Source of the DNA: Streptomyces monashensis
GTDB lineage: Bacteria; Actinomycetota; Actinomycetes; Streptomycetales; Streptomycetaceae
Direction of reading: 5' to 3'
Assembly: GCF_001866665.1 (NCBI RefSeq)
Contig: NZ_MLYO01000024.1
Span: 62,001 to 126,000 of the forward strand
DNA: 64,000 nucleotides
Program-made: the position numbers and the translations under genes
In this document: positions 25,395 to 36,623 of the stretch, piece after piece
Position numbering within the stretch: position 1 is the stretch's first letter
How the letters are laid out: each line of letters starts with the position of its first letter
The notes under the pieces: model-generated
Seen by the model: the letters and a program-made list of their open reading frames with translations, nothing else
What the model was told of the DNA's origin: nothing
The model's database searches: none

Positions 25395-26605
25395 CGACCG
25401 AACCGATCATGACGACGACCGGCCCCGGCGTCGGCACGAGTGCCGCTGCCGGCATCGGCGACCCGGCGCAGGAGAGGCTGCGGCGATGGCGGTTGGTGCT
25501 CGGCGGGGAGCAGGCAGACGGGACCGGATGCGCGCTGTCCGGGCGGGACGCGGCGATGGACGGCGCGCTCGCCGCGCTCTACGGCAAGGGGAGCAAACCG
25601 CAGGCGGGGCGCGACCGTTCGGCCGGGCTCGGGGCCTCGGCGCCGTCGGTGGCGCGCTGGCTCGGCGACATCCGTCGCTACTTCCCGTCCTCCGTCGTCC
25701 AGGTCATGCAGCGCGACGCCATCGAGCGGCTCGGGCTCTCCGCCCTGCTGCTGGAGCCGGAGATGCTGGAGGCGGTGGAGGCCGACGTGCATCTGGTCGG
25801 CACGCTGCTGTCGCTCAACAAGGCGATGCCGGAGACGACGAAGGAGACGGCGCGGGCTGTCGTCCGCAAGGTCGTCGAGGACCTGGAGAAGCGGCTCGCG
25901 ACCCGCACCCGGGCCACCCTCACCGGTGCCCTGGACCGCAGCGCCCGGGTCAGTCGCCCGCGTCACCGCGACATCGACTGGAACCGCACCATCGCGGCCA
26001 ACCTCAAGCACTACCTGCCCGAGTACCGCACGGTCGTGCCGGAACGGCTCATCGGATACGGGCGGGCCGCGCGGTCGGTGAAGAAGGAGGTCGTGCTCTG
26101 CATCGACCAGTCCGGTTCGATGGCGGCGTCCGTGGTCTACGCGTCGGTGTTCGGAGCGGTGCTGGCCTCCATGCGGTCGATCAGCACCCGGCTGGTCGTC
26201 TTCGACACGGCGGTGGTCGATCTCACCGACCGGCTGGACGATCCGGTCGACGTCCTCTTCGGCACCCAGCTCGGCGGCGGCACGGACATCAACCGGGCGC
26301 TCGCCTACTGCCAGTCGCAGATCACCCGTCCCGCCGAGACGGTGGTCGTGCTGATCAGCGACCTCTACGAGGGCGGCATCCGCGACGAGATGCTCAAGCG
26401 GGTCGCGGCGATGAAGAGGTCCGGGGTGCAGTTCGTGGCGCTGCTCGCGCTCTCCGACGAGGGCGCACCGGCGTACGACCGGGAGCACGCGGCGGCGCTC
26501 GCCGCGCTCGGCGCACCGGCCTTCGCCTGCACGCCCGACCTGTTCCCCGAGGTGATGGCGGCGGCCCTGGAGAAGCGACCGCTGCCGATACCGGACACCG
26601 CGTGA
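25391..26605 (+). CDS. VWA-domain protein, partner of MoxR (YehP-like)
   Basis: A 404-residue protein. The first 230 residues are helical (for example WLGDIRRYFPSSVVQVMQRDAIERLGL). The C-terminal von Willebrand A domain has a complete MIDAS: VVLCIDQSGSM (DxSxS), the Thr in GGGTDINRAL and the Asp in VLISDLYEGG. It has no signal peptide or membrane helix, so it acts in the cytosol, as in RavA-ViaA and NorQ-NorD pairs where the VWA subunit recruits the target for the MoxR ring. It is the last gene of the three-gene operon; the start overlaps the stop of the DUF5682 gene. Confidence 0.93.
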   Translation: MTTEPIMTTTGPGVGTSAAAGIGDPAQERLRRWRLVLGGEQADGTGCALSGRDAAMDGALAALYGKGSKPQAGRDRSAGLGASAPSVARWLGDIRRYFPSSVVQVMQRDAIERLGLSALLLEPEMLEAVEADVHLVGTLLSLNKAMPETTKETARAVVRKVVEDLEKRLATRTRATLTGALDRSARVSRPRHRDIDWNRTIAANLKHYLPEYRTVVPERLIGYGRAARSVKKEVVLCIDQSGSMAASVVYASVFGAVLASMRSISTRLVVFDTAVVDLTDRLDDPVDVLFGTQLGGGTDINRALAYCQSQITRPAETVVVLISDLYEGGIRDEMLKRVAAMKRSGVQFVALLALSDEGAPAYDREHAAALAALGAPAFACTPDLFPEVMAAALEKRPLPIPDTA

Positions 26606-26756
26606 CAGGAAGAGCGAAAGGGGATATGGCTACCCATCGGTAACACAGGGCTTGCGCGGACTTGGGGGTGCCGTGAAGGATCGGTGGAGTCCCTGCCGTG
26701 CCGACCCGAGGACGTTAGTCTCCTTGACCTTCTCCGCCGCCCTCCTTGGAACCACC

Positions 26757-27626
26757 GTGCGTGTGCTGCGCACGGCGGCCGGGCGACGCGCGCTCCAACT
26801 GGCGCTGCTGGTCGGCGGGTTGTTCGTGCTGGGGTTCCTCTTCGGCGAGCAGGCGCACGCGGCCGACGGGACGGCGGCGCGGGGAACGGCGACGACATCC
26901 GTGACCTACGTGACGTCCGTATCGCCCCTGACGCCGTCGGACTCCGGGACGGCCGCGCAGCAGCATCCGGCGCGCACGGCCGGAAAGAACACCGTCACCT
27001 CTGCGCATGACGTGCACAACGGGCAAGGCGCACCGGGCGTGCAAGGCGTGCTGTCCACGGTGACGGGGACGGTGTCCACGGTGAACCGGACGGTGTCCAC
27101 GGTCATCGGAACGGCGTCCACGGTCGTCCGGACCGTCGAGGGCGCGACCGGACGCGTCCTGCCGCCCTCCCTCCCGCTGCCGGACCCGGCGCACCCGGCG
27201 CCGAGCCCGCAGGGGCAGGGCGCGGGTACGGCGAGCCGGCCCGCGAGCCCCGTCGGTACGCCGGCCCCGGCGCACCCGCACCCGCACCACACCCGCACCG
27301 ACGCCCGTGGCGCGGCCCCCGTGCCGGCGCCGTTCACCTCGTACGGTCCGGAGGCCGCCCCCCGGCCTGCGTACGCCCTGCACCCCGCGCGTACCGCCGG
27401 TTCCACCGTCGCCGTCGCCGGCCCCGGCCGTCCCGCGCCCGCCGGTACCCCGAACGGCGTACCGGGCAAGCAGGCGACCGACGGGACCGCGTCCCGTCAC
27501 GCCGACGCGTATGCCGTCACCCTCGGTCACCATGCCTCTCTGCGGCTCGTGTCCGGCACCGCCGTGCGCACCGACGCGCCCCGCACCCGGGAACGGCACC
27601 GGGACATCCCCGTCTTTCCCGGCTAG
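26757..27626 (+). CDS. Secreted Pro/Thr/Ala-rich protein of unknown function
   Basis: From the GTG at 26757 there are 289 residues with an excellent signal peptide: basic RVLRTAAGRR, core ALQLALLVGGLFVLGFLF and cleavage site near EQAHA-AD. The frame is open to 26652, and a GTG at 26673 has a better ribosome-binding site. That longer form would bury the signal peptide and include a TTA codon at 26714. The mature part is low-complexity, with repeated VSTVNRTVSTVIGTASTVVRTV-like segments and Pro/His-rich stretches, and no cysteine. It is probably an exported wall or surface protein. It is not clearly part of the preceding operon. Confidence 0.6.
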   Translation: MRVLRTAAGRRALQLALLVGGLFVLGFLFGEQAHAADGTAARGTATTSVTYVTSVSPLTPSDSGTAAQQHPARTAGKNTVTSAHDVHNGQGAPGVQGVLSTVTGTVSTVNRTVSTVIGTASTVVRTVEGATGRVLPPSLPLPDPAHPAPSPQGQGAGTASRPASPVGTPAPAHPHPHHTRTDARGAAPVPAPFTSYGPEAAPRPAYALHPARTAGSTVAVAGPGRPAPAGTPNGVPGKQATDGTASRHADAYAVTLGHHASLRLVSGTAVRTDAPRTRERHRDIPVFPG

Positions 27627-28212
27627 ATCCGTCCGCTCCTCCTCCGGGCCTCACCGGTCGCCGATGACCGATCACCGCCACCTGGTCGCCTCCGATCACC
27701 GGTGATCCGTCGCCGCTCGGTCGCTGACGCGTCACTGATCCATTGCCGATCCGTCTCTGATCCGTCACCGACCGGGACGCGCAGGGGCCCGACCCGCTTC
27801 CGTGAGGTGTCCGGACCCGGACGGCCGAATGCCGTCGGACCGTTCGGGCGGGGCCCCACGGGTGAGGCGGCCGGTCCCCATATGGGGTGGAGGCCGGTCG
27901 CCACGGTCCCGGAACCACCGGGGCCGGCCCAGAGGCCTCACCGGGCCAACCCCAGCCCGGTGAGGCCTCGCACATCGCGCCCTGGTGCGGCACGCCGTGC
28001 CACGGATCCCGGCATCATGTGACAGGTATCACCGCTCGTGTGTGACCCTCGATTTAGGGAGCCCCCGCGAGCGGGGATAACCTGCGAGACGGACATGCCG
28101 CGCGCTCGGACACCGTGTGCGCCTCCCTTGTGACAAGCGGACGTCACGTTGCCCTTCGCGGCACGCCCACGCATCCAACGAACCGCGAGATCACTGATAG
28201 GGACGGAAGCGC
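27627..28212. other. Intergenic region upstream of sucC
   Basis: No gene seen. The left part (27650-27780) is a quasi-repeat of GATCACC/GATCCGTC units containing a perfect 14-bp palindrome GATCACCGGTGATC (27694-27707). The middle holds a strong hairpin (27933-27968). The right part must contain the sucCD promoter; TAACCT near 28078 is a weak -10 candidate. Confidence 0.5.
27933..27968. terminator. Strong hairpin in the sucC upstream region
   Basis: AGGCCTCACCGGGC (27933-27946) pairs perfectly with GCCCGGTGAGGCCT (27955-27968) around an 8-base loop. It probably ends transcription from the left before the sucCD promoter. Confidence 0.75.
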
Positions 28213-29394
28213 GTGGACCTGTTCGAGTACCAGGCGAGGGACCTCTTCGCCAAGCACGATGTACCGGTGCTGGCCGGTGAAGTCATCGACACGCCTGAGG
28301 CGGCCCGCGCAGCCACTGAGCGCCTGGGTGGCAAGTCCGTCGTCAAGGCTCAGGTGAAGGTCGGCGGCCGCGGCAAGGCCGGCGGCGTCAAGCTGGCCGC
28401 CTCCGTGGACGAGGCCGTCGAGCACGCGGGCAACATCCTCGGCATGGACATCAAGGGCCACACGGTCCACAAGGTCATGATCGCCGAGACCGCCCCGGAG
28501 ATCGTCGAGGAGTACTACGTCTCCTTCCTCCTGGACCGTGCCAACCGCACCTTCCTCTCCATCGCCTCCGTCCAGGGCGGCATGGAGATCGAGGAGGTGG
28601 CGAAGGACACCCCGGAGGCCGTGGCCCAGACGCCGATCAACCCGATCGACGGTGTGACCCCGGAGAAGGCCCGCGAGATCGTCGAGGCCGCCAAGTTCCC
28701 GGCCGAGGTCGCGGACAAGGTCGCGGACGTCCTCGTCAAGCTGTGGGACACCTTCATCAAGGAGGACGCCCTCCTGGTCGAGGTCAACCCGCTGGCGAAG
28801 GTCGCCTCCGGCGACGTCATCGCCCTCGACGGCAAGGTGTCGCTCGACGACAACGCCGAGTTCCGTCACCCCGACTTCGAGGAGCTCCACGACAAGGCCG
28901 CGGCCAACCCGCTCGAGGCCGCTGCCAAGGAGAAGAACCTCAACTACGTCAAGCTCGACGGCGAGGTCGGCATCATCGGCAACGGCGCGGGTCTCGTCAT
29001 GAGCACCCTGGACGTCGTCGCGTACGCCGGTGAGAACCACGGCAACGTGAAGCCCGCCAACTTCCTGGACATCGGCGGTGGCGCCTCCGCCCAGGTCATG
29101 GCGAACGGCCTGGAGATCATCCTCGGCGACCCGGACGTCAAGTCCGTGTTCGTCAACGTCTTCGGTGGCATCACCGCCTGTGACGAGGTCGCCAACGGCA
29201 TCGTCCAGGCCCTGAAGCTCCTGGAGGACCGCGGCGAGAACGTCTCGAAGCCGCTCGTCGTCCGCCTCGACGGCAACAACGCCGAGCTGGGCCGCAAGAT
29301 CCTCACGGACGCCAACCACCCGCTGGTGCAGCGCGTCGACACCATGGACGGCGCGGCCGACAAGGCCGCCGAGCTGGCCCACGCCGCCAAGTAA
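28213..29394 (+). CDS. sucC: Succinyl-CoA synthetase (ADP-forming) beta subunit
   Basis: A 393-residue subunit, GTG start, opening [19 protein letters not shown] as in all SucC proteins. It contains the ATP-grasp domain ([12 protein letters not shown]) and the C-terminal ligase domain with [21 protein letters not shown] and [18 protein letters not shown]. It carries nucleotide and magnesium sites and, with SucD, makes succinate and ATP from succinyl-CoA in the TCA cycle. GGACGGAAG precedes the start. SucD follows after 28 bases, and a strong terminator ends the operon. Confidence 0.98.
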   Translation: MDLFEYQARDLFAKHDVPVLAGEVIDTPEAARAATERLGGKSVVKAQVKVGGRGKAGGVKLAASVDEAVEHAGNILGMDIKGHTVHKVMIAETAPEIVEEYYVSFLLDRANRTFLSIASVQGGMEIEEVAKDTPEAVAQTPINPIDGVTPEKAREIVEAAKFPAEVADKVADVLVKLWDTFIKEDALLVEVNPLAKVASGDVIALDGKVSLDDNAEFRHPDFEELHDKAAANPLEAAAKEKNLNYVKLDGEVGIIGNGAGLVMSTLDVVAYAGENHGNVKPANFLDIGGGASAQVMANGLEIILGDPDVKSVFVNVFGGITACDEVANGIVQALKLLEDRGENVSKPLVVRLDGNNAELGRKILTDANHPLVQRVDTMDGAADKAAELAHAAK

Positions 29395-29422
29395 GCACTC
29401 AGGACGAGGACACCAACACACC

Positions 29423-30307
29423 ATGGCTATCTGGCTCAACAAGGACAGCAAGGTCATCGTCCAGGGCATGACCGGCGCCACGGGCATGAAGCACACCAAG
29501 CTCATGCTCGGTGACGGCACCAACGTCGTGGGCGGCGTGAACCCGCGCAAGGCCGGTCAGAAGGTCGACTTCGACGGCACCGAGGTACCGGTCTTCGGTA
29601 CGGTCGCCGAGGCGATCAAGGAGACCGGCGCGAACGTCTCCGTGATCTTCGTGCCGGAGAAGTTCACCAAGGACGCGGTCGTCGAGGCCATCGACGCCGA
29701 GATCCCGCTCGCCGTCGTGATCACCGAGGGCATCGCCGTGCACGACACGGCCGCCTTCTGGGCGTACGCCGGCAAGAAGGGCAACAAGACCCGCATCATC
29801 GGCCCGAACTGCCCCGGCATCATCACCCCGGGCCAGTCGAACGTCGGCATCATCCCGGGCGACATCACGAAGCCGGGCCGCATCGGCCTGGTCTCCAAGT
29901 CCGGCACGCTGACGTACCAGATGATGTACGAGCTGCGTGACATCGGCTTCTCGACGGCCGTGGGCATCGGCGGTGACCCGATCATCGGCACCACCCACAT
30001 CGACGCCCTGGCCGCGTTCCAGGACGACCCCGAGACCGAGCTGATCGTGATGATCGGTGAGATCGGCGGCGACGCCGAGGAGCGCGCGGCCGCGTTCATC
30101 AAGGAGAACGTGACCAAGCCGGTCGTCGGCTACGTCGCGGGCTTCACGGCGCCCGAGGGCAAGACCATGGGCCACGCCGGCGCCATCGTCTCCGGCTCCT
30201 CCGGCACCGCGCAGGCCAAGAAGGAGGCCCTGGAGGCCGCGGGCGTCAAGGTCGGCAAGACCCCGACCGAGACGGCCAGGCTCGCCCGCGAGATCCTGGG
30301 CGGCTGA
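29423..30307 (+). CDS. sucD: Succinyl-CoA synthetase alpha subunit
   Basis: A 294-residue subunit that binds CoA and carries the phosphohistidine intermediate. CoA-binding segments are [17 protein letters not shown] and [10 protein letters not shown]; the ligase domain has GPNCPGII and [13 protein letters not shown]. The active-site His is in [11 protein letters not shown]. It is complete and co-transcribed with sucC. The operon ends in a 16-bp perfect stem right after the stop codon. Confidence 0.98.
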   Translation: MAIWLNKDSKVIVQGMTGATGMKHTKLMLGDGTNVVGGVNPRKAGQKVDFDGTEVPVFGTVAEAIKETGANVSVIFVPEKFTKDAVVEAIDAEIPLAVVITEGIAVHDTAAFWAYAGKKGNKTRIIGPNCPGIITPGQSNVGIIPGDITKPGRIGLVSKSGTLTYQMMYELRDIGFSTAVGIGGDPIIGTTHIDALAAFQDDPETELIVMIGEIGGDAEERAAAFIKENVTKPVVGYVAGFTAPEGKTMGHAGAIVSGSSGTAQAKKEALEAAGVKVGKTPTETARLAREILGG

Positions 30308-30319
30308 CCTTCTCGGCGC

Positions 30320-30366
30320 AACACCGGTAGGCCCGTCCCCGTGCCGGGGGCGGGCCTACCGGTGTT
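30320..30366. terminator. Terminator of sucCD
   Basis: AACACCGGTAGGCCCG (30320-30335) and CGGGCCTACCGGTGTT (30351-30366) make a perfect 16-bp stem; the loop contains a further CCCCG/CGGGG pairing, and a TTTCTCCC tract follows. It lies between convergent genes. Confidence 0.92.
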
Positions 30367-30429
30367 TCTCCCACCGTCCCCACCGTCCCCACCGTCCCCG
30401 CTGTTCCTGGTGTTCCCGCTCGACCGGGT

Positions 30430-31275
30430 TCATCCGGCCAGCGGTACCACCCGCTCCGGCCCGCTGCGCTCCGACGTGCGCAGCAGCTTCGTCCGCAGGG
30501 CCTGCTGCGCCGGGGACAGCGGACCCGGCGCCACCCGGGGCGGCACGCCGTCCACGGCCTGCGCGGGAGCGATCGGCGCCTCGTAGTGCGTCGGGGCCGT
30601 CCGCAGCGTGAGCGCCGTCGCGCCGATGATCGCCACGGTGACGGTGATCGCCGCCCGGGTCCAGAAGGCGTTCCGGCGTTCGCTCACGGTCCGTACCGTG
30701 GCCGGCTTCGCGGCCCGCAGCCGTTCGGCCGAGGCCAGTTCGAGCAGTCGGCGGTGGAGGGTGCGGGGGTCGGCCAGTTCCGGGACGCGGTCCGCCACGG
30801 CCTGCCGGGCGTGGGTCAGCCGGCTGGCGGCCGCCGGGGTGCTGGCCTCCGTCTCCGCCGCCGTCTCCGGCAGGTCGAGCCCCACACCGTCGTAGAGCAG
30901 GAGGGTGCGCCGGTACGACGACGGCAGCCGCAGCAGGGCGTGCAGCAGCGCGCGGTCGGCCGGGTCGGCGGGCGGCGGCTCCGGGTGCCGGTGGCGGGGG
31001 CGGAAGCGGTGCCAGGGGGAGAGGGCGCAGTCGTACGCCACCGCCCGTACCCAGCCCGCCGGATCGCGGTCCCGGGCCACCTCGGGCCAACGCTGCCAGG
31101 CCAGTTGGAACGCCCGCTCCACCGCCTCACGGGCCAGCTCCCGGCGTCCGGTGAGCAGGTAGGTCTGGCGTACGAGGGCGGGGGCGCAGAACCCGTACAG
31201 CTCGTCGAAGGCCTGAGCGGGGGTCAGGGACTCGGGCGGGGAGGCGGGGGAGGGGACCCGGGGAAGCGTCGTCAT
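30430..31275 (-). CDS. ECF-sigma-like protein with a C-terminal membrane helix
   Basis: A 281-residue protein. Residues 20-85 resemble sigma region 2 (AFDELYGFCAPALVRQTYLLTGRRELAREAVERAFQLAWQRWPEVARDRDPAGWVRAVAYD). Residues 110-160 resemble region 4 (LLHALLRLPSSYRRTLLLYDGVGLDLPETAAETEASTPAAASRLTHARQAV). A membrane helix then follows (ITVTVAIIGATALTL) with a short outer tail. It may be a membrane-held sigma factor or a sigma-derived regulator that no longer binds polymerase; no anti-sigma gene is next to it. GGAAAGG precedes the ATG. Confidence 0.75.
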   Translation of the reverse strand: MTTLPRVPSPASPPESLTPAQAFDELYGFCAPALVRQTYLLTGRRELAREAVERAFQLAWQRWPEVARDRDPAGWVRAVAYDCALSPWHRFRPRHRHPEPPPADPADRALLHALLRLPSSYRRTLLLYDGVGLDLPETAAETEASTPAAASRLTHARQAVADRVPELADPRTLHRRLLELASAERLRAAKPATVRTVSERRNAFWTRAAITVTVAIIGATALTLRTAPTHYEAPIAPAQAVDGVPPRVAPGPLSPAQQALRTKLLRTSERSGPERVVPLAG

Positions 31276-31307
31276 CGTGCACCTTTCCGTACGAAAAGGA
31301 ACATAAA

Positions 31308-31313
31308 AGTATA
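31308..31313 (-). promoter_or_regulatory. Probable -10 box of the ECF-like gene
   Basis: TATACT on the minus strand, in a short AT-rich patch unusual for this region, about 33 bases before the start codon. No clear -35. Confidence 0.4.
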
Positions 31314-31371
31314 TTGAGCGACACTACGAGGGTTCGCCTGTTACGACGGGGAAGCGCGTGTCGTTGGCAGC

Positions 31372-33222
31372 ATGGCGGGCGTGACCCTGATGACCGCTCG
31401 CCGCCGACCGTCGCTGTCGACCCTGCTGACCCGGCTGCGCGACCGCTCGCCCGGACTGGCCGCGAGCCTTCTGGGCGGTGCCGTCGCCGCAGGGCTGGGG
31501 CTCGGCTCGCTCGCCGTGCTCGTGATGGGGCTGTGGGTCCTGTCGCCGTATCCCGACAGCGGTCCGGGCGGCGCGCTGCACGTCGCCGCCGCGCTGTGGC
31601 TGCTGGCGCACGGTGTCGAACTGGTCCGTACGGACACGCTCTCCGGCGCGCACCTGCCCGTGGGGGTGACCCCGCTGCTGCTGCTCGCGCTGCCGGTGTG
31701 GCTGGTCTACCGGGCGGCCCGGGACGGCGTGGACGCGCCCGCCGACTCCGACTGCGACTTCGACCTCCGCTGCGACGCCGACGCGCCGCCGCTGGTGCCC
31801 GCGCGCACGGTGTGGACGGGGGTGGTCCTCGGCTATCTCGCCGTCGGCTTCCCGGCCGCCCTGTACTGCGCGGGCGCGGAACTGCGGCCGTCGTGGCCGT
31901 GGGTGGCGATGTGTCTGCCGCTCGTCGTGGCGGTCACCGCGGCGGTGGGGGTGTGGACGGCGTACGGCCGTCCGCGTGAGCCCGTGCTGAAGGTGTGGCG
32001 GATGCTGCCGGGGCAGGTGCGGCGGCCGGTGTCCGGCACCGACGGGTGGCGGCGGCTGGGCACGGCCGTACGGGCCGCCGGTGCGGCGACGGCCGTGCTG
32101 CTCGGCGGCGGGGCGGCCCTGGTCGGGGCGTCGACGGTGTGGCACGGCGGGGCGGCGCGGGCGTCCTTCCTCCAGCTGACGGAGGGCTGGACCGGGCGGT
32201 GCGCCGTGCTGCTGCTCGGGGTCGCGCTGGTCCCCAACGCGGCGATGTGGGCGGCGTCGTACGCCCTCGGCCCCGGCTTCCTCCTCGGCGCCGGGCACCT
32301 GGTGCATCCCTTCGCCTCGCATCCGGCCCCGCTGCTGCCGCCGTTCCCGCTGCTGGCGGCGGTGCCCGACGCGGGGGCCGGGTCGCAGCTGAACTGGGCG
32401 GCGGGGGCGGTGCCGGTGGCGGCCGGGCTGACGGCGGGGTGGTTCGTGGCGCGGGGCGCGCTGGAGCGGCCGGCGCGGCAGGGGGAGCGGGCGGCGGCCC
32501 GCTGGTCGGCGGCTCGCACCGCCGGGGTGGTCCTGCTGACGGCGCTGGTCTGCGGGGCGGGCTGCATGCTCCTCGCCGAGCTGTCCGGTGGCCCGCTGGG
32601 CGTGGCGGCGCTGGCCCGCTTCGGGCCGGTGGGCTGGCGGACCGGGGGCGCGGCGGCGGTCTGGACGGCGGTGTTCGGGATGCCGGTGGCGCTGGTGGTC
32701 CGGGCGTGGCGGCTGCGGACGTGGTGGGTGCGGGGCGGGGCGATGCCGGCGCAGGACAGGGAGGGGGAGCAGACGGAGGCCGAGGAGCAGGGCCGGCAGG
32801 GTCGGGCCGAGGGGGAGGCCGCGTCCGGAGCCGGGCAGCAGGGGGCGCCCGAGACCAAGGACGACGCCGGGGGCAGAGGCAGGACCAAGGGCGCCGCCAA
32901 GGGCAAGGAGGCCGAGTCCGGGTCGGTCGGGCCCGGCGTCCCCGAGGAGGAGTTGTACGACTTCCTCCCGGCCGACGACCCGTATCCTCCGGGCTGGCAC
33001 GACGATCTCGCGCGCACCTCCCGCTGGGCGGCCCTGCGCGAGACGGCCGTCCGGCGGGAAACGGGAGACGAGACGGCTGCCCGGCGGGAAACGGGAGACG
33101 AGACGGCCGTCCGGCGGGAAACGGCAGACGAGACCACCGGGCCCGAGGCGACCGCCGGGCCCGACGGCCCCGCACCGGATCCGGAGGACGTGCCCCCGCC
33201 TCCCCCCGCCGAAGCGCCCTGA
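31372..33222 (+). CDS. DUF6350-type polytopic membrane protein
   Basis: A 616-residue protein. About ten hydrophobic helices fill residues 20-460 (for example [57 protein letters not shown] and [24 protein letters not shown]). Conserved GPGFLLGAG and HP-rich loops match the family, which some annotations link to PerM-like cell-division proteins; that is only weak evidence. The last 150 residues are charged and cytosolic, with three copies of the ten-residue unit [10 protein letters not shown]. The start is uncertain: ATG at 31372 or 31390. Its 3' end faces another membrane-protein gene. Confidence 0.8.
   Translation: MAGVTLMTARRRPSLSTLLTRLRDRSPGLAASLLGGAVAAGLGLGSLAVLVMGLWVLSPYPDSGPGGALHVAAALWLLAHGVELVRTDTLSGAHLPVGVTPLLLLALPVWLVYRAARDGVDAPADSDCDFDLRCDADAPPLVPARTVWTGVVLGYLAVGFPAALYCAGAELRPSWPWVAMCLPLVVAVTAAVGVWTAYGRPREPVLKVWRMLPGQVRRPVSGTDGWRRLGTAVRAAGAATAVLLGGGAALVGASTVWHGGAARASFLQLTEGWTGRCAVLLLGVALVPNAAMWAASYALGPGFLLGAGHLVHPFASHPAPLLPPFPLLAAVPDAGAGSQLNWAAGAVPVAAGLTAGWFVARGALERPARQGERAAARWSAARTAGVVLLTALVCGAGCMLLAELSGGPLGVAALARFGPVGWRTGGAAAVWTAVFGMPVALVVRAWRLRTWWVRGGAMPAQDREGEQTEAEEQGRQGRAEGEAASGAGQQGAPETKDDAGGRGRTKGAAKGKEAESGSVGPGVPEEELYDFLPADDPYPPGWHDDLARTSRWAALRETAVRRETGDETAARRETGDETAVRRETADETTGPEATAGPDGPAPDPEDVPPPPPAEAP
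33040..33129 (+). repeat. Three tandem 30-bp repeats inside the DUF6350 gene
   Basis: Units start at 33040, 33070 and 33100 and differ at two or three positions. They encode [20 protein letters not shown] and [10 protein letters not shown]. The unit is a multiple of three, so copy number can change without breaking the frame. Confidence 0.92.
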
Positions 33223-33249
33223 CCCAACTCGCGCCCCGCAGGGGGTACT

Positions 33250-34086
33250 TCAGCTGTTCCCGACCCCCAGCACCCCGCGCAGCTGCTGCGGCAGCAGGGT
33301 GTCGCAGGACTGCTTGGCCTCGTGGGTCAGGGCGTCGTTCACGCACGTGTAGTAGTCGCGGTAGACGAACTGGACGGTGAAGGTCGAGGCGACGAGCATC
33401 AGGGCCAGGGACGCCGTGACCAGGCCGCCCACCGCCGCCGTCACCTGGGGGCGGCCGGCACCGGGGGCCGGCGGGGTGTCCGGGCCCGGCGTGCGGGGCT
33501 TGGCGCGCAGGGCGCTGACGCCCCAGTACAGGGCCAGCACACCCAGGAGCAGGGCCACGTAAGGCCAGCTGAACAGGGCGAAGAAGACCGCCCACATCCC
33601 CGACAGGAGGGCGTAGCGAGCGCGGCGCTGGGCCGGGTCCGTCGGGTCCCAGCGCATGCCGCCGCCGGTCTGGCCGCCGCCGGGGCCCTGGGGGCCGCGG
33701 CCGGGACCGGGCCGCTCACCGAAGCCGCCGCCGGAGGAACGGCCGGGCTGCCGGTCGCTCCACTGGTTGCCCCACGGGGAGCCGCCCTCGGGGCCGCCGC
33801 TGCCGGAGCCGCGGCCGGAGTCGCCCGGGCCCGAACCCGGGGAGCCGGCGTGGTGCCGGGGCCGCCAGGGGTTGTCCGGGGTGCCCTCCGGGGGAGGGGC
33901 GAAGGGGTTGTCGTCCTGCTGCCCCGTGCCGTGGCCCTCGCCGTGCCCGTCGCCGTCCCGGCCTTCGCGCGGGGCCTGCGGCGGCGAGGACGGCCGCTCC
34001 CGCAGCAGCGCGGCGCCGCGCCCGCTCTCGCCTCCCCGGGCCGGGCGCGGAGTGAACGTGCGGAGTCGCAGGCTGCGATGGGGCAT
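33250..34086 (-). CDS. Membrane protein with Gly/Pro-rich N-terminus
   Basis: A 278-residue protein from the ATG at 34086. The first 140 residues are low-complexity (Gly, Pro, Ser, Arg, Asp). Then come [42 protein letters not shown] and [52 protein letters not shown], giving three helices and an outer loop with two cysteines that may form a disulfide. Family and function are not known to me. It lies between DUF6350 (convergent) and purN (divergent). Confidence 0.75.
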   Translation of the reverse strand: MPHRSLRLRTFTPRPARGGESGRGAALLRERPSSPPQAPREGRDGDGHGEGHGTGQQDDNPFAPPPEGTPDNPWRPRHHAGSPGSGPGDSGRGSGSGGPEGGSPWGNQWSDRQPGRSSGGGFGERPGPGRGPQGPGGGQTGGGMRWDPTDPAQRRARYALLSGMWAVFFALFSWPYVALLLGVLALYWGVSALRAKPRTPGPDTPPAPGAGRPQVTAAVGGLVTASLALMLVASTFTVQFVYRDYYTCVNDALTHEAKQSCDTLLPQQLRGVLGVGNS

Positions 34087-34296
34087 CAAGAGAGCGTCTT
34101 CCCCTGGGTGAATTCGGCTGTCCGACGTGAGCTTCCACCCCGGAAACGCATGGCACAGCGTGCGCGTTCCCGAGCAGGTTCCTCCCGAACGCTACCTTCC
34201 GGCCACGCCCCCGTCCCGAGGGGGCCGTCCAGTGTGCCGGTATCGTTGCTGGCGGTCGGCTGCTTCGTAGGGTTCCCCGTATCCAGGGGCGCGAAG

Positions 34297-34310
34297 CATT
34301 CGTACGAATG
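34297..34310. promoter_or_regulatory. 14-bp palindrome upstream of purN
   Basis: CATTCGTACGAATG is perfectly self-complementary and ends 45 bases before the purN start codon; a candidate operator. Confidence 0.45.
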
Positions 34311-34355
34311 TACAAGACCGGGAAAAGCCGAACAGAACCGAGAAAGGGCCTCACC

Positions 34356-34990
34356 GTGGCCGCCACCCCCGCTGCCCCCGCGGTCAAGCGCCTCGTCGTG
34401 CTGGTCTCCGGATCCGGCACCAATCTTCAGGCGCTCCTCGACGAGATCGCGCGCACCGGAGCCGATCGGTACGGCGCCGAGATCGTCGCCGTGGGGGCCG
34501 ACCGTGACGGCATCGAGGGGCTCGCCCGGGCCGAGCGTGCCGGGCTGCCGACCTTCGTGCGGAAGGTCAAGGACTACGGCACCCGGGACGAGTGGGACGC
34601 GGCGCTCGCCGAGGCCGTCGCCGCCCACGAGCCCGACCTCGTCGTCTCCGCCGGGTTCATGAAGATCGTCGGGAAGGAGTTCCTGGCGCGGTTCGGCGGG
34701 CGGTTCGTCAACACGCACCCCGCCCTGCTGCCCAGTTTCCCCGGGGCCCACGGCGTGCGCGACGCGCTCGCCTACGGCGCCAGGGTCACCGGCTGCACCG
34801 TCCACTTCGTCGACGACGGCGTCGACACCGGCCCGATCATCGCCCAGGGCGTGGTCGAGATCCGGGACGAGGACGACGAGAGCGCGCTGCACGAGCGCAT
34901 CAAGGAAGTCGAGCGAAGGCTGCTCGTCGAGGTCGTGGGGCGCCTCGCCCGCAACGGCTATCGCATTGAGGGACGAAAGGTAGTTATCCA

Positions 34991-34994
<4 letters not shown>
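34356..34994 (+). CDS. purN: Phosphoribosylglycinamide formyltransferase 1
   Basis: A 212-residue enzyme that transfers the formyl group of 10-formyl-THF to GAR, step 3 of purine synthesis. Substrate loop [17 protein letters not shown]; folate site and catalytic Asn-His in [17 protein letters not shown]; catalytic Asp in [16 protein letters not shown] at 34356 is chosen because GAAAGG precedes it; the frame is open to 34308. It overlaps purH by four bases (GTGA), so the two are translationally coupled. Confidence 0.96.
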
Positions 34995-36565
<1,571 letters not shown>

Positions 36566-36573
36566 CATGCGAG

Positions 36574-36609
36574 GCGGCCTCCGGCCCTCCCCCGTGGGGG
36601 CCGGAGACC
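36574..36609. terminator. Terminator of purNH
   Basis: CTCCGGCCC (36579-36587) pairs with GGGCCGGAG (36598-36606); the stem extends by three more pairs past one mismatch. It lies between convergent genes. Confidence 0.75.
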
Positions 36610-36623
36610 GCCGGTCCCTCAGA

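Noticed and set aside
26652..26756. Longer start of the secreted protein, containing a rare TTA codon (bldA control)
   Set aside because: The upstream extension would hide a perfect signal peptide beginning at 26757; the TTA codon is therefore probably outside the gene.
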